A DNA stretch of 64,000 nt from Rossellomorea vietnamensis (GTDB taxonomy: Bacteria > Bacillota > Bacilli > Bacillales > Bacillaceae_B), in the NCBI RefSeq assembly GCF_008180615.1, contig NZ_VTEH01000007.1:113184-177183 (forward strand). Direction: 5' to 3'. A program made the position numbers and the translations under genes. Position 1 is the stretch's first letter; each line of letters begins with the position of its first letter. The notes under the pieces were generated by a model that saw nothing but the letters and a program-made list of their open reading frames with translations, had not been told where the DNA came from and made no database searches. Of this stretch, positions 44,581 through 53,106 are shown piece by piece.

Positions 44581-45795
44581 TCAACCTTCCTGCTCCAGCT
44601 TTCTTTCCAGAAACTCTTCTTTGACAGCCGATAATTTTTGGTGATCAGTCAGCAACTCAAGGCCTGTCAGCGCCAGTGCTTTTGCCCCTTTAATCAAGGC
44701 TTCGTCTCCTTGAGGGGAAGCAGCAGCCTCTCTGAATGGCACCGTGTGACCGACGAGGTTATCCGGCCCGATTTTGATGAATGGGTGGATGGTCGGTACC
44801 ACTTGACTGATATTGCCTGCATCCGTGGAACCAAGCCCCTCTCTGTCATTTAAATCGACCGTTTCCCCAAACTCTTCAATAACACCCTTGAAGACATGGT
44901 CAAAGCTTTTATTCAAAAGAAGGTTGTCAACTTCATTTTGAAAAGCAATGATCTTCAGCTGGGCTCCAGTCGCTAGTGCCGCTCCTTCTGCCACAGCTTT
45001 CACTTTTTTGGTTACTTCGTCCAGATGGGCTCTTGTGGATGCACGGATAAAGAATCGGGCTTTTGCGTATTCCGGGATGATATTCGGTGCGTCCCCTCCA
45101 TGGGTGATGATTCCGTGGATTCGCACTTCATCCTTCAACTGCTGTCTCAACGCATTAATTCCATTAAATAATTGGATGACTGCATCAAGGGCATTGACCC
45201 CTTCATGGGGAGAAGCGGCGGCATGGGCAGGGACCCCGCGGTATTCGAAGTCCAGCGGGTCAACGGCAAGGGAAGTCGAGGTTACTCTTGTAGAATTAGC
45301 CGGATGGATCATCATGGCTGCATCTATCCCTTTCAGCAAGCCATGTTTCACAAAGCTTCCTTTTGCACTCCCGTTTGGTCCGCCTTCTTCTGCTGGTGTT
45401 CCAAGAACAACCACTTCGCCTCCGGTTGTATCCAGAACCTTACTCAGCGCAATGGCTGCCCCCACACTTGTCGTTCCAATGATATTGTGGCCGCAGGCAT
45501 GGCCGATGCCGGGCAGAGCATCATACTCTGCGAGAAAAGCGATGGCAGGACCTGCCTTTTCTGATTTTTTTCTTGCCAGGAAGGCTGTTTCATGACCCGC
45601 AACAGCTCTCTCTACTTCAAAGCCTTCTTCCTCCAGGATATCGGAAAGAAGCTTTGAAGCGAAAAACTCTTCATTACCGATTTCTGGTTTCTGGTGGATG
45701 CTGTGGCTCGTGGAAATGTACTTTTCCCTTTGACTGTCTACATTCTCGATAATCACATTTTTCAGATTCGTATTTATCTCTGCTACTGAAGTCAT
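44581..45795 (-). CDS. M20-family amidohydrolase (N-acyl amino acid hydrolase type)
   Basis: 404-aa zinc amidohydrolase of the M20D group, related to YxeP-like and aminobenzoyl-glutamate hydrolases. The metal-binding block is DALPGIGHACGHNIIGTTSVGAA (about 88-110), followed by TPAEEGGPNGSAK with the catalytic Glu, and the dimerisation lid (about 185-295). It follows metQ by 36 bases within the SAM-riboswitch operon, so it most likely frees methionine or a sulfur-containing precursor from an N-acyl derivative brought in by MetNIQ. The exact substrate is inferred from context only. Confidence 0.88.
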   Translation of the reverse strand: MTSVAEINTNLKNVIIENVDSQREKYISTSHSIHQKPEIGNEEFFASKLLSDILEEEGFEVERAVAGHETAFLARKKSEKAGPAIAFLAEYDALPGIGHACGHNIIGTTSVGAAIALSKVLDTTGGEVVVLGTPAEEGGPNGSAKGSFVKHGLLKGIDAAMMIHPANSTRVTSTSLAVDPLDFEYRGVPAHAAASPHEGVNALDAVIQLFNGINALRQQLKDEVRIHGIITHGGDAPNIIPEYAKARFFIRASTRAHLDEVTKKVKAVAEGAALATGAQLKIIAFQNEVDNLLLNKSFDHVFKGVIEEFGETVDLNDREGLGSTDAGNISQVVPTIHPFIKIGPDNLVGHTVPFREAAASPQGDEALIKGAKALALTGLELLTDHQKLSAVKEEFLERKLEQEG

Positions 45796-45831
45796 GGCGG
45801 TTCCTCCTGTTATTGGTTTTTTGTAAGTCTT

Positions 45832-46659
45832 TTACTCTCCAATTTCACTTAACGGAACAAACGTAGGGATCGTGCTTCCTTTGTATTCTTTTTCGATGAA
45901 TTCTTTTACATCATCCTGTTGATAGAGCTCACCAAGTTTCTGGAGTGTTTCATTATCCTTGTCTTCAGCACGGACAGCAATGATGTTGATGTATGGTGTA
46001 GCTGTTTCGCTTTCATGGAAAATGGAGTCCTCTGTCGGGTTGAATCCGGCATCTACTGCGATTCCGTTGTTAATGATCGATGCCGCTACATCTGGAAGCA
46101 CCCTTGGCGTCTGGCCTGCTACTACAGGGACGATTTCAAGATTTTTAGGATTATCGACGATTTTCTCTACTGCACCATTACCGTCAAAGTCTTCCGGAAG
46201 GGTGATCAATCCGGCTTCCTGAAGCAGCAGCAAGGCTCTTCCCATGTTGGTTGCTTCGTTAGGAACAGCAATCTTGCCGCCTTCCGGAATTTCATCTGCT
46301 GACTTGTATTTATCAGAGTAGATTCCCATCGGAGCGATGACCGTAGTGGCAATCGGAACTAAATCCAAGTCATGTTCTTTCTTGAAAGCATTGAAATACG
46401 AGATAGTCTGGAATGCGTTGGCATCAAGTTCTCCCTCAGCAAGGGCAATGTTTGGCTGGACATAATCGGAGAAACGGACGATTTCCACTTCAATTCCTTC
46501 TTTTTCTGCTTTCTCCGAAACAAAATCCCAGATGCGGTTATCGGAGCCGCTGACACCGATTTTCACTTTCTTTGTTTCTTCCCCGCTTGTTGAATTAGAG
46601 CAAGCCGCCCCCGTCACTGCCGCTGCTAAAATGAGTAACGCCAATAAAATTTTCTTCAT
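45832..46659 (-). CDS. metQ: Methionine ABC importer substrate-binding lipoprotein
   Basis: 275-aa NlpA/MetQ family lipoprotein. The signal MKKILLALLILAAAVTGAAC has lipobox GAAC with Cys at residue 20. The mature part has the MetQ features KIGVSGSDNRIWDFV, FSDYVQPNIALAEGELDANAFQTISYF and IAVPNEATNMGRAL. It binds methionine outside the membrane for the MetI/MetN transporter. Second-to-last gene of the operon, 15 bases after metI. Confidence 0.94.
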   Translation of the reverse strand: MKKILLALLILAAAVTGAACSNSTSGEETKKVKIGVSGSDNRIWDFVSEKAEKEGIEVEIVRFSDYVQPNIALAEGELDANAFQTISYFNAFKKEHDLDLVPIATTVIAPMGIYSDKYKSADEIPEGGKIAVPNEATNMGRALLLLQEAGLITLPEDFDGNGAVEKIVDNPKNLEIVPVVAGQTPRVLPDVAASIINNGIAVDAGFNPTEDSIFHESETATPYINIIAVRAEDKDNETLQKLGELYQQDDVKEFIEKEYKGSTIPTFVPLSEIGE

Positions 46660-46674
46660 GAATGATTCCTCCTG

Positions 46675-47325
46675 TTATCTTCTTCTGATTTTTTTGGATG
46701 TATTGTTTCCTAATGTTTGAAGGCCCTGTACCATGATGACCAATATACCGACAGTGATCAGCATGACCGCTGTATCAAAACGCTGGTAGCCGTAGGTAAT
46801 GGCAAGGTCTCCAAGTCCTCCCCCGCCGACTGCACCCGCCATTGCGGATGCACCGACCAGTCCGACAGTAGCAATGGTAAAAGCCAGAACCAATGAACTT
46901 AAAGCTTCAGGTATGAGAAATTTGATGATGATCTGCCAAGGTGTGGCCCCCATCGATTCTGCTGCTTCGATGACACCCGGCTCCACCTCCAGCAGCGAGT
47001 TCTCTATCAATCTTGCAATGTACGGTCCCGCATAGAAGACCAGCGGAACAACTGCTGCTGCTGTACCGATAGATGTACCAACGATCAGCCTTGTCACTGG
47101 GATGATAGCGACCATGAGTATGATGAATGGGACCGATCTGAATACGTTGATGATTCCATTCAACACATTGAATACCGGCAGATTTTCCAGCAGATGTCCT
47201 TTTCGGGTCACAACCAGCAGGATTCCCAGCGGTAAACCAAGAAGGGCTGAGAATAGCAGTGAAAAAGCGACCATTTGTATCGTCTCGATGAGTGCTTCAA
47301 TAATCTGTCCCTGATCAACTAGCAT
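46675..47325 (-). CDS. metI: Methionine ABC importer permease
   Basis: 216-aa MetI permease with five membrane segments and the EAA-like loop EAAESMGATPWQIIIKFLIPEAL (about 140-162). The ATG at 47325 overlaps the end of metN by 11 bases, with AGGAGGT inside the metN coding sequence, so the two are translationally coupled. Confidence 0.95.
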   Translation of the reverse strand: MLVDQGQIIEALIETIQMVAFSLLFSALLGLPLGILLVVTRKGHLLENLPVFNVLNGIINVFRSVPFIILMVAIIPVTRLIVGTSIGTAAAVVPLVFYAGPYIARLIENSLLEVEPGVIEAAESMGATPWQIIIKFLIPEALSSLVLAFTIATVGLVGASAMAGAVGGGGLGDLAITYGYQRFDTAVMLITVGILVIMVQGLQTLGNNTSKKIRRR

Positions 47326-48346
47326 TAGCTTCGACCTCCTTGATTGCGACTTTTTCCTGGTTGATGTACATCAGCGCACGGTTGATTTCGCTCTCACTGC
47401 CGATGAATTCAACGATCAAATTTCCAAAAGGCACTCCTTGCAGCTCTGTGATATTGCCGAATAATACATTCATATCGATATCAAACTTCTTGGCGATTTT
47501 TGATAGAAGCGGCTGTCCCGCTGATTCGCCTACAAAGTTGATTCTAAAAATTTTCTGTGCCCCTGCATTGTTTCGTACGATTTCCTTGATTGATTCCGGT
47601 AGATTATCATTCATCACCGTACTCACAAAATTTCTCGCTGTAGTCGTCTTAGGTGCGGAGAAAACGTTGAAGACAGAACCTTCTTCTATGATCTTTCCGG
47701 CTTCGATTACCGCAACCCTGTCACAGATTTCACGAATGACTGTCATTTCATGGGTGATGATCAGCACAGTGATTTGGTATTCTTTATTCACCTTTCTCAG
47801 CAGCTGCAAAATCGAATTGGTTGTCTGCGGGTCCAATGCCGAAGTAGCTTCATCGCAAAGCAGTATGGATGGCCTGGTGGCAAGTGCCCTTGCAATTCCG
47901 ACTCTCTGCTTCTGTCCACCGGATAACTGGTCTGGATAATAGTCAGCTTTATCTTCAAGCCCGACAAACTCAAGGAGCTCCGTAACACGTTCTCTTATTT
48001 CCTCTTTTGGCACCTTCGCCAATTTGAGAGGCATGGCAACATTGGCAAATACCGTTTTGGAATTCAACAGATTAAAGTGCTGAAAGATCATGCCGATGTT
48101 TCTTTTTACTGCCCTGATTTCTTTAGGAGACAGCGTTGTGAGGTCCTTTCCATCCACGATCACACTCCCGGAAGTCGGTCTCTCCAGCCAGTTCACGCAT
48201 CGGATCAAAGAACTTTTCCCTGCCCCGCTGAATCCGATCACCCCGAATATTTCCCCCTCGTTTATTTTTAAATCAATGCCGTCAAGTGCTCGGACCGGCG
48301 TGTCACCACTCTCATAAGTCTTAGTGAGTCCTTTGAGTTCAATCAT
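47315..48346 (-). CDS. metN: Methionine ABC importer ATP-binding protein
   Basis: 343-aa ATPase. Walker A GFSGAGKSS (about 38-46), signature LSGGQKQRVGIARALA (about 140-155), Walker B ILLCDEATSALDP (about 160-172). The C-terminal NIL domain (about 265-343) is the methionine-sensing regulatory domain of MetN proteins. The ATG at 48346 follows AAAGGAG. The frame is open further upstream into the riboswitch, but that part is RNA leader. First gene of metN-metI-metQ-M20, under tandem SAM riboswitches. Confidence 0.95.
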   Translation of the reverse strand: MIELKGLTKTYESGDTPVRALDGIDLKINEGEIFGVIGFSGAGKSSLIRCVNWLERPTSGSVIVDGKDLTTLSPKEIRAVKRNIGMIFQHFNLLNSKTVFANVAMPLKLAKVPKEEIRERVTELLEFVGLEDKADYYPDQLSGGQKQRVGIARALATRPSILLCDEATSALDPQTTNSILQLLRKVNKEYQITVLIITHEMTVIREICDRVAVIEAGKIIEEGSVFNVFSAPKTTTARNFVSTVMNDNLPESIKEIVRNNAGAQKIFRINFVGESAGQPLLSKIAKKFDIDMNVLFGNITELQGVPFGNLIVEFIGSESEINRALMYINQEKVAIKEVEANAS

Positions 48347-48383
48347 GTTGCGGCTCCTTTCCATTGCTGAATTATCCAAAATA

Positions 48384-48544
48384 AAAAACCTCTTCCGGAG
48401 GGAGGAAGAGGTTTCTGCCCGCAGGCAAAAAGGACTCTTCTTATCTCCCAAGCTGTAGCTTGCTGGATTTGGCACAGTTCCCCATATAGGAGTCCGCTGC
48501 CGAAGCTTCATAGGGCCAGTCCCTCTGCCTCTCTCGATAAGAAT
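48384..48544 (-). ncRNA. SAM-I (S-box) riboswitch 1 with terminator, next to metN
   Basis: Minus strand. The aptamer runs 48544-48438 with P1 formed by TTCTTATC and GATAAGAA, the conserved GAGGCAGAGGGACTGGCCC core, the CGGCAGCGGACT and GTGCCAAATCCAGCAAGC segments. An AACCTCTTCC/GAGGAAGAGGTT terminator (48414-48384) with T run follows. High SAM should stop transcription before metN. Confidence 0.95.
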
Positions 48545-48664
48545 TATGATTATCTCTATAAAATTACTCAGAATTATAGGTGTACAGTAAATACTTTTCC
48601 TCCCTGCTGTCTGTTTTATTTTTTTGTTTTACCCATGATGGATTTTATAATTTCATAAACAAAT

Positions 48665-48820
48665 AAAAAACCCTCTTCTTGAAAACGAAGAGGGCATGAT
48701 TATGTAATCCGTCCTCTTCTCATCTCTCAAGCGCTGCTTGCTGGATTTGGCACGGTACTACTGAGCAGTCCGCTGCCGAGGCTTCAAAGGGCCAGTCCCT
48801 CCGCCTCTCTTGATAAGAAG
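48665..48820 (-). ncRNA. SAM-I (S-box) riboswitch 2 with terminator, upstream copy
   Basis: Second complete S-box on the minus strand: P1 CTTCTTATC / GATGAGAAG (48820 to 48716), the core GAGGGACTGGCCC, the GTGCCAAATCCAGCAAGC segment, then a CCCTCTTC/GAAGAGGG terminator (48694-48665) with T run. It precedes riboswitch 1 by about 120 bases with no gene between them, giving two SAM sensors in series before metN. Confidence 0.94.
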
Positions 48821-49069
48821 TATGGAAATTTATTCTGTTGTTTAACTTGATTTACACTTTACAACGGCAAATCTTAAGTGTCAATACATTTTCTGAAATT
48901 TTTAAATAGAAAATTTTTGTATGCGTTTTCTTTTGGATCGGCTGCTTCAAGTAAAAAAGGCGGCGGCTGAAAAGGAATAGAGTTCCTCTCCAGGCCGGCG
49001 GCTCCCCTTAAGTAATATTAAAATTATTAAACTTCCCTTCAAACAGGGGCAGGACCCTAAACCGACTCC

Positions 49070-49275
49070 TTGGGACCACAATATGGCACAGGGCGCTTCC
49101 AAGTGGTCTCTTAACCGGGCTTGAGACCAGTTTATGATTCTGCGCTCTCCCAATTGGTCGCTTAACCAGGTCTTAGAGACCAGTTCATCACACAGCACAC
49201 TCCCAACTGGTCGCTTAACCAGTCCTTGAAACCAGTTCATGCCACACCCCTCTCCGAACTGGTCGCTAAAGCCCT
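49070..49275. repeat. Four-to-five-copy ~52-bp array (array D)
   Basis: GGTCNCTTAACC-type anchors at 49105, 49156, 49209 and 49261 (steps 51, 53, 52), plus a worn unit with GACC at 49074. Each unit carries CTGGT-CGCTTA-ACCAG and GGTCT..AGACC hairpins. It lies between the divergent metN leader and MerR gene. The minus-strand frame 48947-49240 reads through the repeats and is not a gene. Confidence 0.9.
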
Positions 49276-49384
49276 TGAGACCTAAACTTGGGAGAGGGAC
49301 AACTTATCAAGATGTTTATGATCAATACTCTTTTCGATGAAGAGGAGATGTCTATTTCAGGAAATGATATATTAATACTAACTA

Positions 49385-49416
49385 TTGACCAGGGGGTGCA
49401 CCCCATAGTTTATGAT
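49385..49416 (+). promoter_or_regulatory. MerR-type promoter with 20-bp spacer and palindromic operator
   Basis: TTGACC (49385-49390), a 20-bp spacer and TATGAT (49411-49416). The spacer contains the perfect 12-bp palindrome GGGGTGCACCCC (49393-49404). An overlong spacer with a central palindrome is the hallmark of promoters that MerR-family proteins activate by twisting the DNA. It lies 22 bases before the MerR start. Confidence 0.82.
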
Positions 49417-49437
49417 AAAAATATCAGGGGGGACCTA

Positions 49438-49782
49438 ATGTACAAGATCAGTGAGTTTGCGGAGATTACAGGGCTCAGCAAGGAAACTCTACGTTATTAT
49501 GCAGAGATTAAACTGCTGGAGCCTGCGTACATCGATCCACACAATCATTATCGTTATTATGATGACGGATCTTTTTTTCTGGCTGCCCTGCTTGTCAAAC
49601 TGAGGAGCTTCGGGCTCACCATTCAGGAAATGCAGGGAGTGATGAATGACGAATCTTTCTTCAACCTTGAGACACTGCTTCTGGAAAAAAGAAAACTTAT
49701 TGTAAAACAAATGGAAGATTTGCAGGAAAGGATTGTCGAAATTGATGCATTTATACAATCGGGAAGGGAGGAACAAGAATGA
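49438..49782 (+). CDS. MerR family transcriptional regulator
   Basis: 114-aa regulator. The N-terminal winged helix-turn-helix (YKISEFAEITGLSKETLRYYAEIKLLEPAYIDPHNHYRYY, about 2-41) is followed by a dimerising coiled coil (about 75-110) with no extra ligand domain and no Cys cluster. The ATG at 49438 follows AGGGGGG; longer in-frame starts run back through the promoter. It overlaps the next gene by 4 bases (ATGA). Confidence 0.9.
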   Translation: MYKISEFAEITGLSKETLRYYAEIKLLEPAYIDPHNHYRYYDDGSFFLAALLVKLRSFGLTIQEMQGVMNDESFFNLETLLLEKRKLIVKQMEDLQERIVEIDAFIQSGREEQE

Positions 49783-50228
49783 TTCAATGGAGAGAGGAAA
49801 CGATCATTTCTGCCAATATTGATAAAGTATGGAACCTGTTTCGGGAGGAGAATATGCCCCGGATTATGCCTAAGGTGATCGAGAACAAGCCAGTCCACCT
49901 TACTGAAGAAGTCATTGGCTCCAAGTATCAGCAGAAATATCAAGAAGGAAAAAGAGTCGAAACGTATATTGTGGAAACGTTGGGGTACCAAGACACTGAA
50001 ACTAAAAAGTACAAGCGCCTGGAGTTCGTTATTGCCAAAGCCTTTGAAGTGAATCTATCTTTCACTTTAGAAAAAGTCACTGAAACACAAACACGGTTTA
50101 TCTATGAAGGCCATAATAAAGGCAGGAATTTTGTCGGCCGCGCCATGCTGAAGCTTGGAGGAAATAAAAACAATCACAAAGTCGTCCAGGATTTTATGGA
50201 ATTAGTAGAAAGAGAAGCTATGAAATAA
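49779..50228 (+). CDS. SRPBCC (START-like) ligand-binding protein
   Basis: 149-aa soluble protein with an SRPBCC/polyketide-cyclase fold: WREETIISANIDKVWNLFREENMPRIMPKVIEN, a beta-rich middle (KYQQKYQEGKRVETYIVE) and a long C-terminal helix. Such proteins bind hydrophobic ligands. The ATG overlaps the MerR stop codon by 4 bases, so the two are coupled. It may sense, sequester or process the compound to which the MerR protein responds. The pair has no other partner nearby. Confidence 0.78.
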   Translation: MIQWREETIISANIDKVWNLFREENMPRIMPKVIENKPVHLTEEVIGSKYQQKYQEGKRVETYIVETLGYQDTETKKYKRLEFVIAKAFEVNLSFTLEKVTETQTRFIYEGHNKGRNFVGRAMLKLGGNKNNHKVVQDFMELVEREAMK

Positions 50229-50229
50229 A

Positions 50230-50265
50230 AGGTTGTCGAATGATTCCCCTATCATTCGACAACCT
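50230..50265. terminator. Bidirectional terminator between SRPBCC and sugar dehydrogenase genes
   Basis: AGGTTGTCGAATGAT/ATCATTCGACAACCT perfect 15-bp stem followed by CTT on the plus strand and TTTTATT on the minus strand. Confidence 0.82.
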
Positions 50266-50324
50266 CTTCATTGCAAATATATGCATTTCTGTGTATATGT
50301 TTAACCGCTTAATTCCGCTGCCTG

Positions 50325-51416
50325 TCACTCTTCAGCAGCAGCGCTGCTCAACAAGGACAGCGGCACTCTGTACAGTTTGTCATCCCCTTCAGAGGGACTT
50401 CCTCTGCCATCCGTATTATTGCTGACAAAATAAAGAATTTCCTCTTCAATGAACACATCTCTTACTCTGCCAAAGCCTGAAAGTACATCTTCAACCTCTC
50501 CTGAATCCAAAGAGAGCCTTTTCACCCCTTGTCCTCTCAGAGCCGCAAAATACAGTTGATTCTCATAGATAGCTGCTCCAGATGGGGCCCACGTGTCGTT
50601 TCCGGAATGGATTACCGGCGGCTGCATGCCTTCACGTTCTTCATCACCTGTAATGACCGGCCAGCCATAATTGGCACCCGCTTGTATCAGGTTAATCTCA
50701 TCCATAGCCGAAGGGCCGTGTTCTGTGCTGTAGAGCTCGCCAGCTTCAGTCCATGCCAGACCTTGAGGATTTCGATGGCCATAACTTAACACGTAGGAAT
50801 CTCCAAACGGGTTATCCTCTGGAACCGACCCGTCCAGATTCATCCTGAGGATTTTCCCGCCGAGTGATTGTTGATCCTGGGCAATGTCCTCCTCAGTCGC
50901 ATCTCCTGTTGTAATATAAAGCTTATTGTCAGGTCCGATTTCCAGCCGGCCTCCGTGGTGGTACTGACCGCTCGGAATATCATCAAGCAGGGTCTCACCT
51001 TCTTCCCACTCCTCTCCTTCAAGATTTAATACCACTACCCGGTTGTGCGGGCTGCTGCTATTTTGGTATGTATAATAACCAAAAGCAGACGGATTATCTG
51101 GAAATTGAGGATGCAGGACAAACCCGAGAAACCCAGCCTCCGGGACTTGTGCGAGAGGCTCTTTCAGACTCACATCCATTCTGGCTGCCTCACCGTCCTC
51201 CAGCTTGATAATTCCCCCTGTCCTCTCATTGATATAGATGGTGTTTCCAGCTTTATTGATCGACCAGGGAACTTCCAGGTTTTCCGCAACCACTTCCACA
51301 TCAGGATTTTCCCTTGACGTTGTTTCCTGTGTCTCTGGAGGTTCAGAGGGAGTATTGGAACAGGAGGCCAGCAGCAAACAGCAGAAACTAAGAGCAAACT
51401 TCATTTGTTTTTTCAT
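50325..51416 (-). CDS. PQQ-dependent sugar dehydrogenase-like lipoprotein
   Basis: 363-aa exported lipoprotein. The signal MKKQMKFALSFCCLLLASC has lipobox LASC with Cys at residue 19. The mature part is a six-bladed propeller of the soluble glucose dehydrogenase (GdhB/Asd) family, with LGFVLHPQFPDN, DDIPSGQYHHGGRLEIGPDNKLYITTGD and SYGHRNPQGLAW, the usual sites for calcium and PQQ. No PQQ synthesis genes are in the window, so it may use imported PQQ or have another role. Confidence 0.85.
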   Translation of the reverse strand: MKKQMKFALSFCCLLLASCSNTPSEPPETQETTSRENPDVEVVAENLEVPWSINKAGNTIYINERTGGIIKLEDGEAARMDVSLKEPLAQVPEAGFLGFVLHPQFPDNPSAFGYYTYQNSSSPHNRVVVLNLEGEEWEEGETLLDDIPSGQYHHGGRLEIGPDNKLYITTGDATEEDIAQDQQSLGGKILRMNLDGSVPEDNPFGDSYVLSYGHRNPQGLAWTEAGELYSTEHGPSAMDEINLIQAGANYGWPVITGDEEREGMQPPVIHSGNDTWAPSGAAIYENQLYFAALRGQGVKRLSLDSGEVEDVLSGFGRVRDVFIEEEILYFVSNNTDGRGSPSEGDDKLYRVPLSLLSSAAAEE

Positions 51417-51572
51417 TTCATTTTGTTTCTCCTTTCAATTAGTGAATCTACTAGCAGCCATAGGCTCTGCCGCTTTACCTTGTTATTATCTACAGAATAT
51501 AACAGCCTGCACTTGGGACAGCTGCATCAAAAAATGCCCGCTAAAAGTGTGGGAACTGCTGATAAGCCTTTT

Positions 51573-51605
51573 AAAAAACACCCCTGAATTTTTATTCAGA
51601 GGTGT
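51573..51605 (-). terminator. Terminator of the Cof-type phosphatase gene
   Basis: Minus-strand ACACCTCTGAA/TTCAGGGGTGT stem with one U-G pair followed by TTTTTTA. Confidence 0.85.
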
Positions 51606-51640
51606 ATGGTGCTATCCATTATGTACCCGTAAAAACGAGT

Positions 51641-52516
51641 TTAATCCATCACGGGGGACTTATTCTCGAGAGCATCGTATATGGCTCTTGCCACACCGTC
51701 TTCTTCATTGCTGACAGTTTTATACTTGCAAAAGTCCAGAATTTCTTTTGCAGCGTTCCCCATGGCTACCGGCCTTCCGACAACCTTCATCATGGAAAGA
51801 TCATTCAAGTTATCGCCAACTGCCAGGGCATCTTGGGGGTTCAAGCCTTTTTCTTTGATCATATCCAGCAAGGCAATTCCTTTTTGGGCATTTTCGCTTG
51901 TTACTTCCAGATTCTCACGTCCTGAAGCACTGATGGCCAGTCCGCCGGCATTGCTTAGAAGATCTTTAGCCTTAGCAAGGAGGGCATCGTCAAATGAAAA
52001 TACCAGGAATTTATAAACAACATTGCCATTTTCAAAAGCTTCACTGTAATCATCGACCACTTTAATATGACCTTTTTCAAAACGTTCCTGAGCTGAATCC
52101 CTGATAGCCTGTTCGGACGTTTCCGGATTGGCCGTTTTGAATATGTCTATTATAGACTGGATCCCTTTTTCATAATCGGCTGTATATACACCTTCGTTCG
52201 TATATAATTCATAATAAATGCCAAGATCTTTCAGGATGCGCATCACATCTAACGCCTTCTCCTGATCGATAGCGTTTGTCTGCATGATCTGCCCTTCCTC
52301 ATTCCGGACTTCAGCACCATTCACACAAATGATTGGACAAGTTATCCCTGATTCCTGAAGGACATATCTTGCTTCTTCATAAGACCTGCCAGTCGCAACA
52401 ACCACTTCAACACCTTTTTCCTGTGCCTCCAAAATGGCTCTGCGGTTTTCTGCGCTTACTTCCTGTTTTCCATTCAGAAGTGTGCCATCCATATCACTTG
52501 CAATCAGTGTAATCAT
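51641..52516 (-). CDS. Cof-type HAD-IIB sugar phosphatase
   Basis: 291-aa HAD-superfamily hydrolase of the Cof/YkrA group. Motif I SDMDGTLLN (about 7-15) holds the nucleophile Asp; motif II VVATGRSYEEAR; motif IV AVGDNLNDLSMMKVVGRPVAMGNA (about 237-260). The C2-type cap lies between. Substrates are probably sugar phosphates, FMN or pyridoxal phosphate; specificity cannot be read from sequence. The ATG at 52516 gives the family N-terminus MITLIASDMDGT; an in-frame ATG at 52534 would add six residues. Confidence 0.9.
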   Translation of the reverse strand: MITLIASDMDGTLLNGKQEVSAENRRAILEAQEKGVEVVVATGRSYEEARYVLQESGITCPIICVNGAEVRNEEGQIMQTNAIDQEKALDVMRILKDLGIYYELYTNEGVYTADYEKGIQSIIDIFKTANPETSEQAIRDSAQERFEKGHIKVVDDYSEAFENGNVVYKFLVFSFDDALLAKAKDLLSNAGGLAISASGRENLEVTSENAQKGIALLDMIKEKGLNPQDALAVGDNLNDLSMMKVVGRPVAMGNAAKEILDFCKYKTVSNEEDGVARAIYDALENKSPVMD

Positions 52517-52749
52517 TCTATTACCTTCTTTCATATAAGGAGATTTATTTCTTTGATGAACGCGGCAGGCTGCTCCCGCCTAAGGGCATTTTAACACCTT
52601 AATGCTAATTTATTGTAAAGATAGGCTTGGGATTATACTGCCCTATCTTATAAGGGTTATAAAAAAAGTTACTGAAGCGAACTCTTCCTTTCCAAAAGCA
52701 GCAGGACAGAAAATCAACAAAAAAAAGAAGCTCACCTTTTAGGCAGCCC

Positions 52750-52884
52750 TTATGCCGATAACAGACCGCGTCTGTTCAATTCCTGTTCAACCATTTCTAT
52801 AAATTCGATTACTACATCCTCTTCCACTGACCGTTGATAGACTTCCACGATCTGTTCATCTGTAAGCTCATAAAGAGATACCAC
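52750..52884 (-). CDS. sda: Sda-like sporulation histidine kinase inhibitor
   Basis: Small gene of 44 codons, too short for usual calling. The product begins MVSLYELTDEQIVEVYQRS and ends EFIEMVEQELNRRGLLSA. The pattern L-[ST]-D-E-x-[IL]-[IV]-E-x-Y...FIE-x-[IV]-E-x-E-[IL]-x-R-R fits Sda, an antiparallel helical hairpin that binds and inhibits KinA/KinB and delays sporulation during DNA damage or replication. The start GTG at 52884 has TAGGTGAG upstream; a GTG at 52893 is an alternative. No DnaA boxes like those before B. subtilis sda are evident. Confidence 0.82.
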   Translation of the reverse strand: MVSLYELTDEQIVEVYQRSVEEDVVIEFIEMVEQELNRRGLLSA

Positions 52885-53077
52885 ACCGCTCACCTACTGT
52901 TCTAAACTGACATACTTGGCTATTTTCCCTTTATTTAGTGTTAATAAACCTTTTTTTCTAATTTTTTTTGTTTTTTTAAACGTTTTTTTAACATGACTTT
53001 TTTGCAAAGATTGTGGTTGATTTACACAAAACGGAAATTTCAACAACAAGTACAAGGCAGGGCTTTGCCTGATTTAT

Positions 53078-53106
53078 TTGATTTGCTTTAATATTTTGAA
53101 TATAAT
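53078..53106 (+). promoter_or_regulatory. Sigma-A promoter of the YjiH-family gene
   Basis: TTGATT (53078-53083), 17-bp spacer, perfect TATAAT (53101-53106). The leader of roughly 135 bases includes AAGGGGAAAAGGAGG but no recognisable riboswitch. The rest of the 52893-53248 gap holds poly-T stretches and no gene. Confidence 0.75.

Noticed and set aside
48347..48511. Longer metN start upstream of 48346
   Set aside because: The extra codons lie inside the SAM riboswitch aptamer and terminator, and the ATG at 48346 has a good ribosome site.
48947..49240. Minus-strand frame of 97 codons
   Set aside because: It reads through array D and has no ribosome site.
50325..51416. Plain glucose dehydrogenase supplying PQQ-based respiration
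   Set aside because: No PQQ synthesis genes or quinoprotein partners are in the window, so only the fold-level name is kept.
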